DNA of 64,000 bases from Ruminococcus flavefaciens (lineage in GTDB: Bacteria; Bacillota; Clostridia; Oscillospirales; Ruminococcaceae), in NCBI GenBank assembly GCA_015067005.1, contig SVNH01000008.1, positions 1 to 64,000 on the forward strand. Direction: 5' to 3'. The notes under the pieces are model-generated. The model saw nothing but the letters and a program-made list of their open reading frames with translations, ran no database searches and was not told the origin of the DNA. Shown here piece by piece: positions 25,951-34,014 of the stretch; positions within the stretch are counted from its first letter, which is position 1; the number at the start of each line of letters is the position of its first letter. The translations under genes were made by a program, and so were the position numbers.

Positions 25951-26838
25951 TTATGATAATACCACAAGATCCTCGCCGTCGCGGTCAACACTGCGTTTGC
26001 CGGTAGTTGACTGCTGCGACTTTGTAGTCTTTTCCTTTGTGGTCTTTTCCTTAGTAGTTTTTTCTTTTGTAGTCGTTTCCTTGGTAGTTTTCTCTTTTCC
26101 TGTTTTTTTGCCGCCTTTATCATACCAGTCATCTTCATCGTCGTAAACGGAATCGCGGTATTCGCCTATAATGTCGCCAAAGAAGTCATCAAAATCGTCG
26201 TATCCAAGATTACTCCAGATCTTGTCGTATTTCTTATCCCTGAACTTTTCATATCTTTCAGGTATTTCGCCGGTCTCATAGTATTCTGCGATGATCTCCT
26301 TATCGTGATCTGCAAAGTATTTGATCTCCGGAGCTAACTTGACTATCACCGCTACGTAAAGTGCAAAGATAAGTGCTGATATTATAGAAACTATTATCGA
26401 GATCACAGCCATTATCCTGCCGGAATTGCCTCTTTTCAGTGCAATGATCGCAAATATCAGTACAACAGGCACTGATATAAAGCTTAATATGCTGCCGAAC
26501 ATGAAGAAATTCACAAGACTTACTATAAGTGCCACAAGTCCTTCACTGAATCCGCTTTTTTTCTGTGTCTGGACTGCCGCACCTCTTACCGGCTGACCTG
26601 CATATGCAGGCTGATAACCACCGGTAGTTCCATAGGCATTCTGCCTGCCATGCTGGATGTCCGAAGCGCTGTTTCCGGAACGGTCTCTGCCGCATTCCGG
26701 ACAGAATCTTGCTGTCTCCGGTTTTAGCTTGCCGCAGTGAGGACAGTATTTCATCTTCGGTGCGTTGTTGTTATTGTTATTGTCCTTGGTTTCATCAACT
26801 ATATCTGCTGATGTTTCATCAATAAAATCATTAGCCAT
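25951..26838 (-). CDS. Zinc-ribbon membrane protein with KTTKE repeats
   Basis: A 295-residue protein; I take ATG 26838 (MANDF) because AAAGG lies before it, rather than the ATG 9 bases upstream. After an Asn-rich stretch comes a zinc ribbon (YCPHCGKLKPETARFCPECGRD), then two membrane helices (about 105-160), a charged acidic region, and a C-terminal array of five-residue TKEKT-type units. The last gene of the long leftward operon. Function unknown; such zinc-ribbon/membrane proteins are common in Clostridia. Confidence 0.7.
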   Translation of the reverse strand: MANDFIDETSADIVDETKDNNNNNNAPKMKYCPHCGKLKPETARFCPECGRDRSGNSASDIQHGRQNAYGTTGGYQPAYAGQPVRGAAVQTQKKSGFSEGLVALIVSLVNFFMFGSILSFISVPVVLIFAIIALKRGNSGRIMAVISIIVSIISALIFALYVAVIVKLAPEIKYFADHDKEIIAEYYETGEIPERYEKFRDKKYDKIWSNLGYDDFDDFFGDIIGEYRDSVYDDEDDWYDKGGKKTGKEKTTKETTTKEKTTKEKTTKEKTTKSQQSTTGKRSVDRDGEDLVVLS

Positions 26839-26879
26839 ATGCTGCATCCTTTCGTTGTTTTATCAATCCCATACAAATA

Positions 26880-27827
26880 TTACAAAGTTGTTTCCCAGTT
26901 CCAGTTGCGGACCTCAAGCTCGTCAAGATTATATGGTGTTTTCTGGTAAACACAGTAGTTGAGCCAGTTTGTGAACAAGAGGTTCGCTGTACTTCTCCAT
27001 GAGAATACCGGGATATTATCCGGATCATCATTCGGGAAATAGTTATAAGGCATCTGAATGTCTATCCCCTTGTCGAGGTCACGGCGATACTCATTTGCGA
27101 TAGTTTCCCTGTCGTATTCAGAGTGTCCGGTAATGAAATACTGTCTGCCGTTCTTGTTTGCGACTATATGGACACCTGAAATATCAGACGAAGTGAGTAT
27201 CTCAAGCTGATGTACTCTTTCAATGTCCTCTCTGCGTATCTCGGTATTACGTGAGTGAGGAACGTAAAAAATGTCATCGAAGCCTCTTAGCAGCTGACAG
27301 TTGCTTATCTCAGCCCTATGAGGGAATATGCCGAACATTTTATGTTCGAGCGGATACTTAGGAACACCGAAGTGGTAATAAAGTCCTGCCTGAGCAGCCC
27401 AGCAGATGTAGAGAGTCGAGAATACGTGAGTTTTCGACCATTCCATGATCTCGGTTATCTCACCCCAGTAGTCCACATCCTCATACCTCAGGAGTTCAAC
27501 CGGCGCACCGGTGATTATCATACCATCGTAACGCTTGTCCTTTACCTCATCAAATGTCTTGTAGAATGCTTCAAGGTGATGGCGGGAAGTATTCCTTGAA
27601 ACGTGCGAAGCCATCTGGAGCAGTTCAATGTCCACCTGAAGCGGAGTGTTACTGAGAAGTCTCAGCAGCTGACACTCTGTTTCGATCTTTTTGGGCATGA
27701 TATTGAGTATCATGACCTTCAGCGGACGTATGTCCTGATGCTCGGCTCTTTCATTAGCCATCACAAATATATTTTCTTCTCCAAGCGTTTTGAATGCCGG
27801 AAGCTCAGAAGAAATTTTGATCGGCAC
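26880..27827 (-). CDS. metA: Homoserine O-acetyltransferase (MetA type)
   Basis: A 315-residue cytoplasmic enzyme of the MetA family, which activates homoserine for methionine synthesis. [17 protein letters not shown], the catalytic-cysteine segment [16 protein letters not shown] and FITGHSEYD are intact. At the site that sets acyl-donor choice the sequence reads GAPVELL with Glu111; Glu here is known to favour acetyl-CoA, while Gly favours succinyl-CoA in E. coli, so I predict acetylation. It is embedded in an operon of unrelated housekeeping genes and has no SAM riboswitch. Confidence 0.93.
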   Translation of the reverse strand: MPIKISSELPAFKTLGEENIFVMANERAEHQDIRPLKVMILNIMPKKIETECQLLRLLSNTPLQVDIELLQMASHVSRNTSRHHLEAFYKTFDEVKDKRYDGMIITGAPVELLRYEDVDYWGEITEIMEWSKTHVFSTLYICWAAQAGLYYHFGVPKYPLEHKMFGIFPHRAEISNCQLLRGFDDIFYVPHSRNTEIRREDIERVHQLEILTSSDISGVHIVANKNGRQYFITGHSEYDRETIANEYRRDLDKGIDIQMPYNYFPNDDPDNIPVFSWRSTANLLFTNWLNYCVYQKTPYNLDELEVRNWNWETTL

Positions 27828-27846
27828 TTCAAATCGCTCCTTTCTT

Positions 27847-28230
27847 TCAATTATTATTGTGCTTACAGTTTTCGCAGCCGTTCATAAAGCTGTCGATATT
27901 TTCAGCAATACGGCTGTTTTCTGTGAGGAATCTCAGCTTTATCAGCTGTCCGAGTTTATTCTCGTCATCAAGCCTGAATTCACACTTGCTTATCCCCTTC
28001 AGGCAGCTCTTGAACAGAACTGATCTTACCAGACCGTCGCAGAGCATAAGGTCGCCGTGAGAATCAAGATCGTATACAACGGTAATTTCGCCCTCATAGG
28101 AATAGGCTATAAATCCGATGACCTCTCCCCTGTCGAGCGCCTCGGTTATATGCAGCATGACAACATCGCTGTGTGCCTCGACAAGCTTCTCATAGCCTTC
28201 TGTCGAATGCTTTTCCTGTATTTCGAGCAT
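27847..28230 (-). CDS. Small protein of unknown function between rluB and metA
   Basis: A 127-residue protein. The fold could be GNAT-like: a central segment [38 protein letters not shown] resembles an acetyltransferase sheet followed by a helix, but no clear acetyl-CoA motif is present. It ends with CENCKHNNN, a possible metal-binding tail. It starts 1 base after the rluB stop and ends 19 bases before metA, so it is in the same transcript. Function not recognised. Confidence 0.6.
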   Translation of the reverse strand: MLEIQEKHSTEGYEKLVEAHSDVVMLHITEALDRGEVIGFIAYSYEGEITVVYDLDSHGDLMLCDGLVRSVLFKSCLKGISKCEFRLDDENKLGQLIKLRFLTENSRIAENIDSFMNGCENCKHNNN

Positions 28231-28231
28231 A

Positions 28232-28963
28232 TTACTTCTCCTTGCCGATAGCGTTTCTCATCGCTCTGAGTTCGTCGGCTGTGAGTTCACGCCACTTTCC
28301 GGGCGGAAGCATTCCCAGCTTGAGAGGTCCGATACTTACGCGGCGCAGACGCGCAACTTCGAGTCCGACCGCCTCGCACATCTTTCGTATCTGACGGTTT
28401 CTGCCCTCTTTTATTGTAATAAGCAGAACAACTCTGCCTGTTTCCTTGGACTTTACAACGACATTAGCCGGAAGAGTTTTTCTTCCGTCGATCACAACGC
28501 CTTCAGAGAGGGCTACAAGCTGATCGTCGCTGATGTCGGGACGTACTGTAACGCGGTAGGTCTTTGAGACATGACGGCTCGGGTGCATGATACTGTTAGC
28601 AAATTCTCCGTCGTTGGTAAAGAGGAGAAGTCCTTCCGAATTGCGGTCGAGCCTTCCGACCGGATATACTCTCTCCTCAACGTCCTCAAGGAGATCCATA
28701 ACGCAGCGTCTTTCAAGCTCATCGGAAACAGTCGTAACGTATCCGCGCGGCTTATTCAGCATAATATAGACGAAATTTCTCTTTCGCGGCATCATAAGAC
28801 GCTCGCCGTCAATAGTAATAAGGTCCTTAAAGCCGCACTTATCTCCCGGCTTTACAGGATGACCATTCAGTTTTACTCTGCCCTGCTGCATCAGTTCCTC
28901 AGCTTTTCGGCGGGAACAGTAACCGCAGTCGGCGATCATTTTCTGTATTCTTATCTTTTCCAC
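28232..28963 (-). CDS. rluB: Ribosomal large-subunit pseudouridine synthase, RsuA/RluB type
   Basis: A 243-residue enzyme with an N-terminal S4 RNA-binding domain (residues about 3-60) and a RsuA/RluB catalytic domain. GRLDRNSEGLLLFTNDG (about 101-117) carries the catalytic aspartate; KEGRNRQIRKMCEAVG is the second signature. It makes pseudouridine in 23S rRNA (position 2605 region for RluB). In Firmicutes it commonly lies next to scpA/scpB and dacF, as here. It starts 17 bases after dacF. Confidence 0.9.
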   Translation of the reverse strand: MEKIRIQKMIADCGYCSRRKAEELMQQGRVKLNGHPVKPGDKCGFKDLITIDGERLMMPRKRNFVYIMLNKPRGYVTTVSDELERRCVMDLLEDVEERVYPVGRLDRNSEGLLLFTNDGEFANSIMHPSRHVSKTYRVTVRPDISDDQLVALSEGVVIDGRKTLPANVVVKSKETGRVVLLITIKEGRNRQIRKMCEAVGLEVARLRRVSIGPLKLGMLPPGKWRELTADELRAMRNAIGKEK

Positions 28964-28980
28964 TTTAACTCCATTTCTTC

Positions 28981-30141
28981 TCAGAATAAATACTTTCTGA
29001 GTTTTGAGATGATCTTCTTCAAAGTGCCCTCATCATCTTCCTTATCGGGCACGTATACATTTATATTTTCAGCTGAAAACAGCGGTATATCCACAATATT
29101 CCTGCCCTTGAAGCTTACCCTCAGCGAAGCCGCTTCTTCTCCCTCTTTAACAGGAGCGTAAACGAAGGGCGAAGCGATCAGTCTCAGTGCGAGATCCTCT
29201 GCTGAAGCATCAACGACTGTTATACCTGGAATATCGTCTCCGCAGCGAAGCTTCAGCTTATCCGCTTCACCGCCTACCGCATCAAGTTCAGGAAGCTGCT
29301 TCACCTCCGGCTTTACAAGTCTTACCTTTCCGAAGCCGAAATCGTAAAGAGACGAGTGATCCTGCCAGTCATTGCGGTCATTGAGCGTAACGCAGATAAG
29401 TCTCATACCGCCGCGTTCACACGCTGAAACGAGACATCTTCCGGCTTCGTCAGTGAATCCGGTCTTGACACCGTAAACGCCCTCGCAGGTCGAGAGCAGC
29501 TTATTCGTATTTTTTAGCCAGCGCTCATAAGGAGGATTGCCGAAGCAGAGCTTCATGCTCTTCTTTGAGCAAATTTCCCGGAAAACCGGTTGTTTCAGTG
29601 CTTCCCTTGCGAGAATTGCCATGTCATAAGCCGAAGAGCCGTGACCTTCGCCCTCAAGTCCGGAAGGCGTTACGAAAAATGTATGTGAAAGACCGAGCGC
29701 CCTTGCTTTTTCGTTCATAAGCTCAGCAAAAGCAGGAATGCTGCCTGCGATTCTCACAGCAGCCGCATTTGCGGCATCATTGCCCGAAGGCAGCAGCATA
29801 CCGCAGCAAAGAGCGTATTTTGTAACAATATCGCCCTCCTGAAGCCCCATAGAAGAGCCTTCGACTTTTATCGCCTCACTGTCAACGACGAAGGGGACAT
29901 CAAGACCTCCGCTCTCAATGCAAAGCAGAGCAGTCATTATCTTTGTAGTGCTTGCCATAGGAAGCTTTTCGCGGCAGTTCTTTTCATATACTATCTCGCC
30001 GGTATCGGCTGAGATGACCACTGCCGCCTTCGCTGAGACCTCCGGCACTTCTGCCCCCTCACAGCGGGCATCCAAAACATACAGCGGCTGAGCTATGATT
30101 AGCATTACCGCTGCTATTACTGATAATATCCTTTTTGTCAT
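28981..30141 (-). CDS. dacF: D-alanyl-D-alanine carboxypeptidase (DacF/DacB type)
   Basis: A 386-residue exported low-molecular-mass penicillin-binding protein. A signal peptide covers about residues 1-27. The active-site motifs are Ser64-TT-Lys67, Ser119-Gly-Asn121 and Lys226-Thr-Gly. A C-terminal beta domain follows, and a lysine-rich end may touch the membrane. It trims the terminal D-Ala of peptidoglycan stem peptides. In Bacillus a dacF-like gene works in sporulation; the adjacent ytfJ makes a spore link plausible here. Confidence 0.9.
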   Translation of the reverse strand: MTKRILSVIAAVMLIIAQPLYVLDARCEGAEVPEVSAKAAVVISADTGEIVYEKNCREKLPMASTTKIMTALLCIESGGLDVPFVVDSEAIKVEGSSMGLQEGDIVTKYALCCGMLLPSGNDAANAAAVRIAGSIPAFAELMNEKARALGLSHTFFVTPSGLEGEGHGSSAYDMAILAREALKQPVFREICSKKSMKLCFGNPPYERWLKNTNKLLSTCEGVYGVKTGFTDEAGRCLVSACERGGMRLICVTLNDRNDWQDHSSLYDFGFGKVRLVKPEVKQLPELDAVGGEADKLKLRCGDDIPGITVVDASAEDLALRLIASPFVYAPVKEGEEAASLRVSFKGRNIVDIPLFSAENINVYVPDKEDDEGTLKKIISKLRKYLF

Positions 30142-30215
30142 TCCGCACCTCCGCAGCGTATACTTACGTTTACAGGATATGCGGTATCATGCCGTAATAT
30201 GTCGGAACAGCGGTA

Positions 30216-30608
30216 TTATTCGCCGTCCTTGTTCTTCCTCTTGCTCATGAAATCAGAGACCTTGTCGATCACCATAGGCACCTTCTCAACTGCAACGCTG
30301 ATAGGATCATTTGCCGGTGTCATAGGAACCATTTTGGAAGTTCCGTCCGGTGAGATCACAAGGAAGCCCTCCGGCTTGATAGAAACGCCTGCACCTGCAC
30401 CGCCTCCGAAGAGATTCTTGTCATATTTTGAAGGTATATCAGAACCGCCGGAAGCAAATCCGTATGAGACCTTAGAGACTGGAATGATAGTAGTTCCGTC
30501 GTCAAGCTTGATAGGCTCGCCGATAATAGCGTTCACATCAGCCATCTGCTTTATTTTTTCCATTGAGATTCCGAGAATATCGCTGACAGATGAATTATTC
30601 ATACCCAT
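30216..30608 (-). CDS. ytfJ: GerW/YtfJ family sporulation protein
   Basis: A 130-residue protein. TIIPVSKVSYGFASGG, the GGGAGAGVSIKPEGFLVI segment and the C-terminal KRKNKDGE tail are typical of the GerW family. In B. subtilis YtfJ is made in the forespore and needed for normal germination. It is 22 bases downstream of the DUF2953 gene, the same pairing as ytfI-ytfJ in Bacillus. Confidence 0.92.
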   Translation of the reverse strand: MGMNNSSVSDILGISMEKIKQMADVNAIIGEPIKLDDGTTIIPVSKVSYGFASGGSDIPSKYDKNLFGGGAGAGVSIKPEGFLVISPDGTSKMVPMTPANDPISVAVEKVPMVIDKVSDFMSKRKNKDGE

Positions 30609-30630
30609 GTTTTTTTACCTCATTTCAGTA

Positions 30631-31512
30631 TTATTTCTGCACGGCGGCAGCTTTTTTCATTTTGTGATTTTTGAGTTTCTTAGGTATCAGAACTCTGAAT
30701 AGATATGTTATCAGGAACCATATTCCTGCTATAACCGCTGTTCCAAGACGGAAGCTTACGCTGAACGATGTATCCCATCTTCCCTTGTCCAGACCGAATC
30801 CCGGCTGTATATCGACAGTTTTGAAGCGTATGGTGAACAGTCTGCTCAGCTGAGCTATCCCATTATAAATAAGTGTAGTGTATCTGCCGTAGTTCACGGC
30901 ACATTTGTAAGCGTCCTCATTGGCAATTATGAAGTCGATGTAGAAATTCCGGAACTTGAAGCCCTTGAATATCATGTTGGCAGGGTTCTTTGCCGCAAGC
31001 CAGATATTTCCCAGTTTTTCGAGCTTTTCACCGAGAGACTTCTTAGGCTCATCGTCCGCATCGTCATCCCAGTCATCGGATTCCTCAGTAACCTTATTCT
31101 TGTGCTTATGCTTTTTCTTCTTTTCCTTCTTTGAAGGCTTTTCGTCAGCCGCAGGAGCGTCCGCAGCAGCCTCCTCACTGATGACATCCGCAGTTTCCTC
31201 TGCGGAAGCAGTCTCCTCAGGGGATTCCGCCTCATCGCCTATGTCATCATAGACATCGAAATATTCCTCAGGAAGCTCTGATTCATCAGCCGGTTCCTTC
31301 TTCTTCTGAGACTTTTCAGCTTTTTTGCGCTTACGCTTATCCAGAAATCCCTCCTTAGAGGAATCCATAAGGTCAAAGAACCATATCTTGACCTTATACT
31401 TCATTTTGCCGTCGATATAGCTGAAATCAACATCGGCAGGTATAACGCATACAACGATGATAATGCCAAGTATCGCAAGTAATATCCAAAGCAGTATCTT
31501 GAGTATTATCAT
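30631..31512 (-). CDS. DUF2953 membrane protein (YtfI-like)
   Basis: A 293-residue protein; ATG 31512 follows AAAGGAG at a good distance, so I prefer it to the GTG one codon upstream. It has an N-terminal membrane helix, then a highly charged region of Lys/Glu/Asp repeats (about 75-170), then the conserved DUF2953 part (FKFRNFYIDFIIANEDAYKCAVNYGRYTTLIYN) and a C-terminal helix. Its place before ytfJ matches Bacillus ytfI. Function is unknown; a role in sporulation is inferred from context only. Confidence 0.8.
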   Translation of the reverse strand: MIILKILLWILLAILGIIIVVCVIPADVDFSYIDGKMKYKVKIWFFDLMDSSKEGFLDKRKRKKAEKSQKKKEPADESELPEEYFDVYDDIGDEAESPEETASAEETADVISEEAAADAPAADEKPSKKEKKKKHKHKNKVTEESDDWDDDADDEPKKSLGEKLEKLGNIWLAAKNPANMIFKGFKFRNFYIDFIIANEDAYKCAVNYGRYTTLIYNGIAQLSRLFTIRFKTVDIQPGFGLDKGRWDTSFSVSFRLGTAVIAGIWFLITYLFRVLIPKKLKNHKMKKAAAVQK

Positions 31513-31530
31513 CACTGTTGCTCCTTTCTA

Positions 31531-32097
31531 TCAGATGCCGTCCGTATCGGCGGTATCGTTTTCAGTATCAAATTCAGTCAGCATAGGCTGATCCGGCAGA
31601 GGCGGAAGATCAGCTATCGAACTAAGCCCGAAGCTTCGGAGGAATACCGGAGTAGTACGGTAAACTATCGGCTTTCCGGGAACATCGAGCCTTCCTGCCT
31701 CTTCAACGAGACCTTTCTCAACGAGGTTGTTTATTACCGATGAGCTGTCTATTCCGCGCACATTCTCGACAAATCCCTTTGAAACGGGCTGATTATATGC
31801 GATTATCGTAAGAGCCTCAAGAGCGGCATTTGAAAGCGGTGCGGAACGTTTAGTTTCAAGAGCCGCTTTTACCTGCGGTGAAAACTCCTCGCGCGTACAC
31901 ATCTGGTAGCTGCTGTCGAGTTTTTTTATCGTGATACCGCTGCCGCAGTCCTCATAGCGGTCGTTGAGCAGTCTTACCATTGAAGGCAGAGAACCGATGT
32001 CCACTCCGCTCGCCTCTGAAAGGCGGTATATCTCGATAGGCTCGCCGCTTGCAAAGAGTATAGCCTCTATTGCTCCGAGTTTCTCTTTGATCTCCAA
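31531..32097 (-). CDS. scpB: Segregation and condensation protein B
   Basis: A 188-residue protein with two winged-helix domains; AIEAILFASGEPI at the start and ALEALTIIAYNQPVSK with RGIDSSSVINNLVEKGLVEEAGR are diagnostic. It forms the SMC-ScpA-ScpB condensin. The start is a TTG at 32097 behind GGAG, and it overlaps the end of scpA by 31 bases, which points to coupled translation of partners. Confidence 0.93.
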   Translation of the reverse strand: MEIKEKLGAIEAILFASGEPIEIYRLSEASGVDIGSLPSMVRLLNDRYEDCGSGITIKKLDSSYQMCTREEFSPQVKAALETKRSAPLSNAALEALTIIAYNQPVSKGFVENVRGIDSSSVINNLVEKGLVEEAGRLDVPGKPIVYRTTPVFLRSFGLSSIADLPPLPDQPMLTEFDTENDTADTDGI

Positions 32098-32822
32098 GTT
32101 TTTTTCACTCCGTTCTTTCTTCCCTTGAAGAATATCATCATATTGTCCTCGCTGATAGTGATACGCCCCGATCTTGTGAGTTCGAGAACAGCAAGGAATG
32201 TAGCAACTCTTGCCGAGCGGTCGGTAACGCCATCGTAGAGCTTGTCCATATAGACCTCGCCAGTGGAATAGAGCTCCCTCAGAACGTGGACTACCTTTGA
32301 TATAACTGAAACTATCCTGCGTTTCACCACAGAATTGATCTTGTTTTCGACTCTAAGCTTAGATACTTCATTTCTGATGCTTTTCTGCGAGATCATGCTG
32401 TAAGCAACGGCAAGACGTTCCGGCTCATGAACAAGAGTATAGGTCATATCCGCCTTTATCTTCATGGGCTTTCTCACGAAAATATCACCGCCGCAGAAAG
32501 CCTCGGCAAGCTTTGCAGCCGCAAGCTTACAGAGCGAATACTCAATAAGAGCACCCTCGAGTTCCTTCTTCATCTGTTCAGCCTCTTCCGGCTGCGGAAG
32601 GAGTGAAGCGGTCTTGATATAGATGAGCCGCGCTGCCATTTCGAGGAATTCACCTGCAAGTTCGAGGTCCTGTTCACGCGCCTGATCCATGTAAAGCAGA
32701 TACTGTTCAAGCAGCTTCGAGATCTCAATATCGCAGATATTCAGTTTATGCTTGTTTATGAGGTTCAGCAGCAGATCAAGAGGGCCTTCAAAGACCTCCA
32801 GCTTGAACGATATGCTTTCCAT
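32067..32822 (-). CDS. scpA: Segregation and condensation protein A
   Basis: A 251-residue kleisin. FKLEVFEGPLDLLLNLINKHKLNI near the start is the family signature, with YLLYMDQAREQDLELAGEFLEMAARLIYIK after it and a C-terminal winged helix (VATFLAVLELTRSGRITISE). It bridges the SMC heads. I choose ATG 32822 over a GTG 15 bases upstream; the ATG lies 2 bases after the protease gene stop, in TGATAATG. Next gene is scpB. Confidence 0.92.
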   Translation of the reverse strand: MESISFKLEVFEGPLDLLLNLINKHKLNICDIEISKLLEQYLLYMDQAREQDLELAGEFLEMAARLIYIKTASLLPQPEEAEQMKKELEGALIEYSLCKLAAAKLAEAFCGGDIFVRKPMKIKADMTYTLVHEPERLAVAYSMISQKSIRNEVSKLRVENKINSVVKRRIVSVISKVVHVLRELYSTGEVYMDKLYDGVTDRSARVATFLAVLELTRSGRITISEDNMMIFFKGRKNGVKKTWRSKRNSEQ

Positions 32823-32824
32823 TA

Positions 32825-33529
32825 TCAGCTGCCCCACTTATGCTCAGGGATCTTGACAAGTATGTTCCACATCCAGTCATAGACCTTATCCTGTGCGAGA
32901 TAAAGCAGATTGTACTTATGCGGGATCAGATCGAGATTGAGTATCAGGATCAAAGCAAGGAATCCCATCTGTATCTCACGGTAGTGCATATACACCCAGC
33001 GATCGAACTTATTGCTTGTGAAATAGCGCATAACATTGAAGCCGTCAAGAGGCGGTATCGGTATGAGGTTGAAGATTGCAAGACCGATATTAACTATCAT
33101 CAGGAACTCCATGAGCAGCATTACGCAGAATGTTGTAGTGATACGGTCATTGAGAAGGTAATCACGATATGCCCGGAAGCCGTCCTCTGTACATAGCATA
33201 CAGGCTTTGACAAGTCCGGCAGCGAAGGCAGCGATGAGGTTCGAGACAGGTCCTGCGAGCGCAGTAAGAGCCATTCCTCTGCGAGGATTTCTCATTCTTG
33301 AAGGATTAACCTCAACCGGCTTAGCCCATCCGAAGCCGGTTAGCAGCATGAGCAGCGAGCCCATCGGATCGAGATGAGCGAACGGTGTCAGCGTTATACG
33401 TCCCTGTCTGTCGGCGGTATCATCGCCGTGGAGCTTTGCAACAAGGGCGTGTGCGGACTCATGCAGAGGAAGTACAAGAAGAAGAGTTGCAGCTCTGGCA
33501 AAATATTTGATAAAATGTTCTATGTTCAT
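32825..33529 (-). CDS. Site-2 protease family membrane metalloprotease
   Basis: A 234-residue integral membrane protein with about six helices. HESAHALVAKLHG (residues about 23-35) has the HExxH zinc motif, and NLIPIPPLDGFNVM has the second aspartate of the site-2 protease family (M50). Small proteins of this type next to scpA/scpB are common in Firmicutes. Substrate unknown. First gene of the long leftward operon, with SD GAAAGGA and promoter at 33575-33603. Confidence 0.9.
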   Translation of the reverse strand: MNIEHFIKYFARAATLLLVLPLHESAHALVAKLHGDDTADRQGRITLTPFAHLDPMGSLLMLLTGFGWAKPVEVNPSRMRNPRRGMALTALAGPVSNLIAAFAAGLVKACMLCTEDGFRAYRDYLLNDRITTTFCVMLLMEFLMIVNIGLAIFNLIPIPPLDGFNVMRYFTSNKFDRWVYMHYREIQMGFLALILILNLDLIPHKYNLLYLAQDKVYDWMWNILVKIPEHKWGS

Positions 33530-33574
33530 AATTATCCTTTCAAAATGTCACCTATAAATAATAATACAGTTTAT

Positions 33575-33603
33575 ATTATACTACATTCTAACAATATTTT
33601 CAA
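33575..33603 (-). promoter_or_regulatory. Promoter of the M50-scpAB-ytfIJ-dacF-rluB-metA operon
   Basis: Read leftward: TTGAAA, 17-nt spacer, TATAAT, about 46 bases before the first start codon. Confidence 0.75.
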
Positions 33604-33661
33604 GTAATATACGAAAATTTAACCTCTCAAAAAATTTTTTCAAGTTTTTTTCAAAAAACAC

Positions 33662-33690
33662 TTGCTTTTTTTTTAGTTTTGTGTTAGAAT
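33662..33690 (+). promoter_or_regulatory. Promoter of rpmB
   Basis: TTGCTT (33662-33667), 17-nt T-rich spacer, TAGAAT (33685-33690). Confidence 0.65.
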
Positions 33691-33736
33691 AATCATGTTG
33701 TATTTTTTCACAAGTTTTTTAAGGAGGTGCAGCCTG

Positions 33737-33925
33737 ATGGCAAAATGTGATATTTGTGGCAAGGGAGTTACTTTCGGTATCAAGGTTTCTCACTCTCACA
33801 GAAGAACAAACAGAACATGGAAGCCTAATGTTAAGCGTGTTAAGGCTATCGTCAAGGGTACTCCTTGTCATATCTACGCTTGCTCAAGATGCCTGCGTTC
33901 AGGTAAAGTTGAGAGAGCTAACTAA
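33737..33925 (+). CDS. rpmB: 50S ribosomal protein L28
   Basis: A 62-residue protein. ATG 33737 lies 6 bases after AAGGAGGTG. MAKCDICGKGV at the start and CHIYACSRCLRSGKV near the end give the two CxxC pairs of the zinc-binding (C+) form of L28. HRRTNRTWKPNV is the family core. Monocistronic, ended by the terminator at 33941-33975. Confidence 0.96.
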   Translation: MAKCDICGKGVTFGIKVSHSHRRTNRTWKPNVKRVKAIVKGTPCHIYACSRCLRSGKVERAN

Positions 33926-33940
33926 TTGTTCAACGAAATA

Positions 33941-33975
33941 AAGAGCGTTCCGGAAGGAGCGCTCTTATTTTTTTA
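33941..33975 (+). terminator. Terminator of rpmB
   Basis: Arms AAGAGCG and CGCTCTT followed by ATTTTTTT. Confidence 0.85.
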
Positions 33976-34014
33976 TGCAGAACTGCTCCCCCGTAAAGGA
34001 GAGCAGTTGATTTT

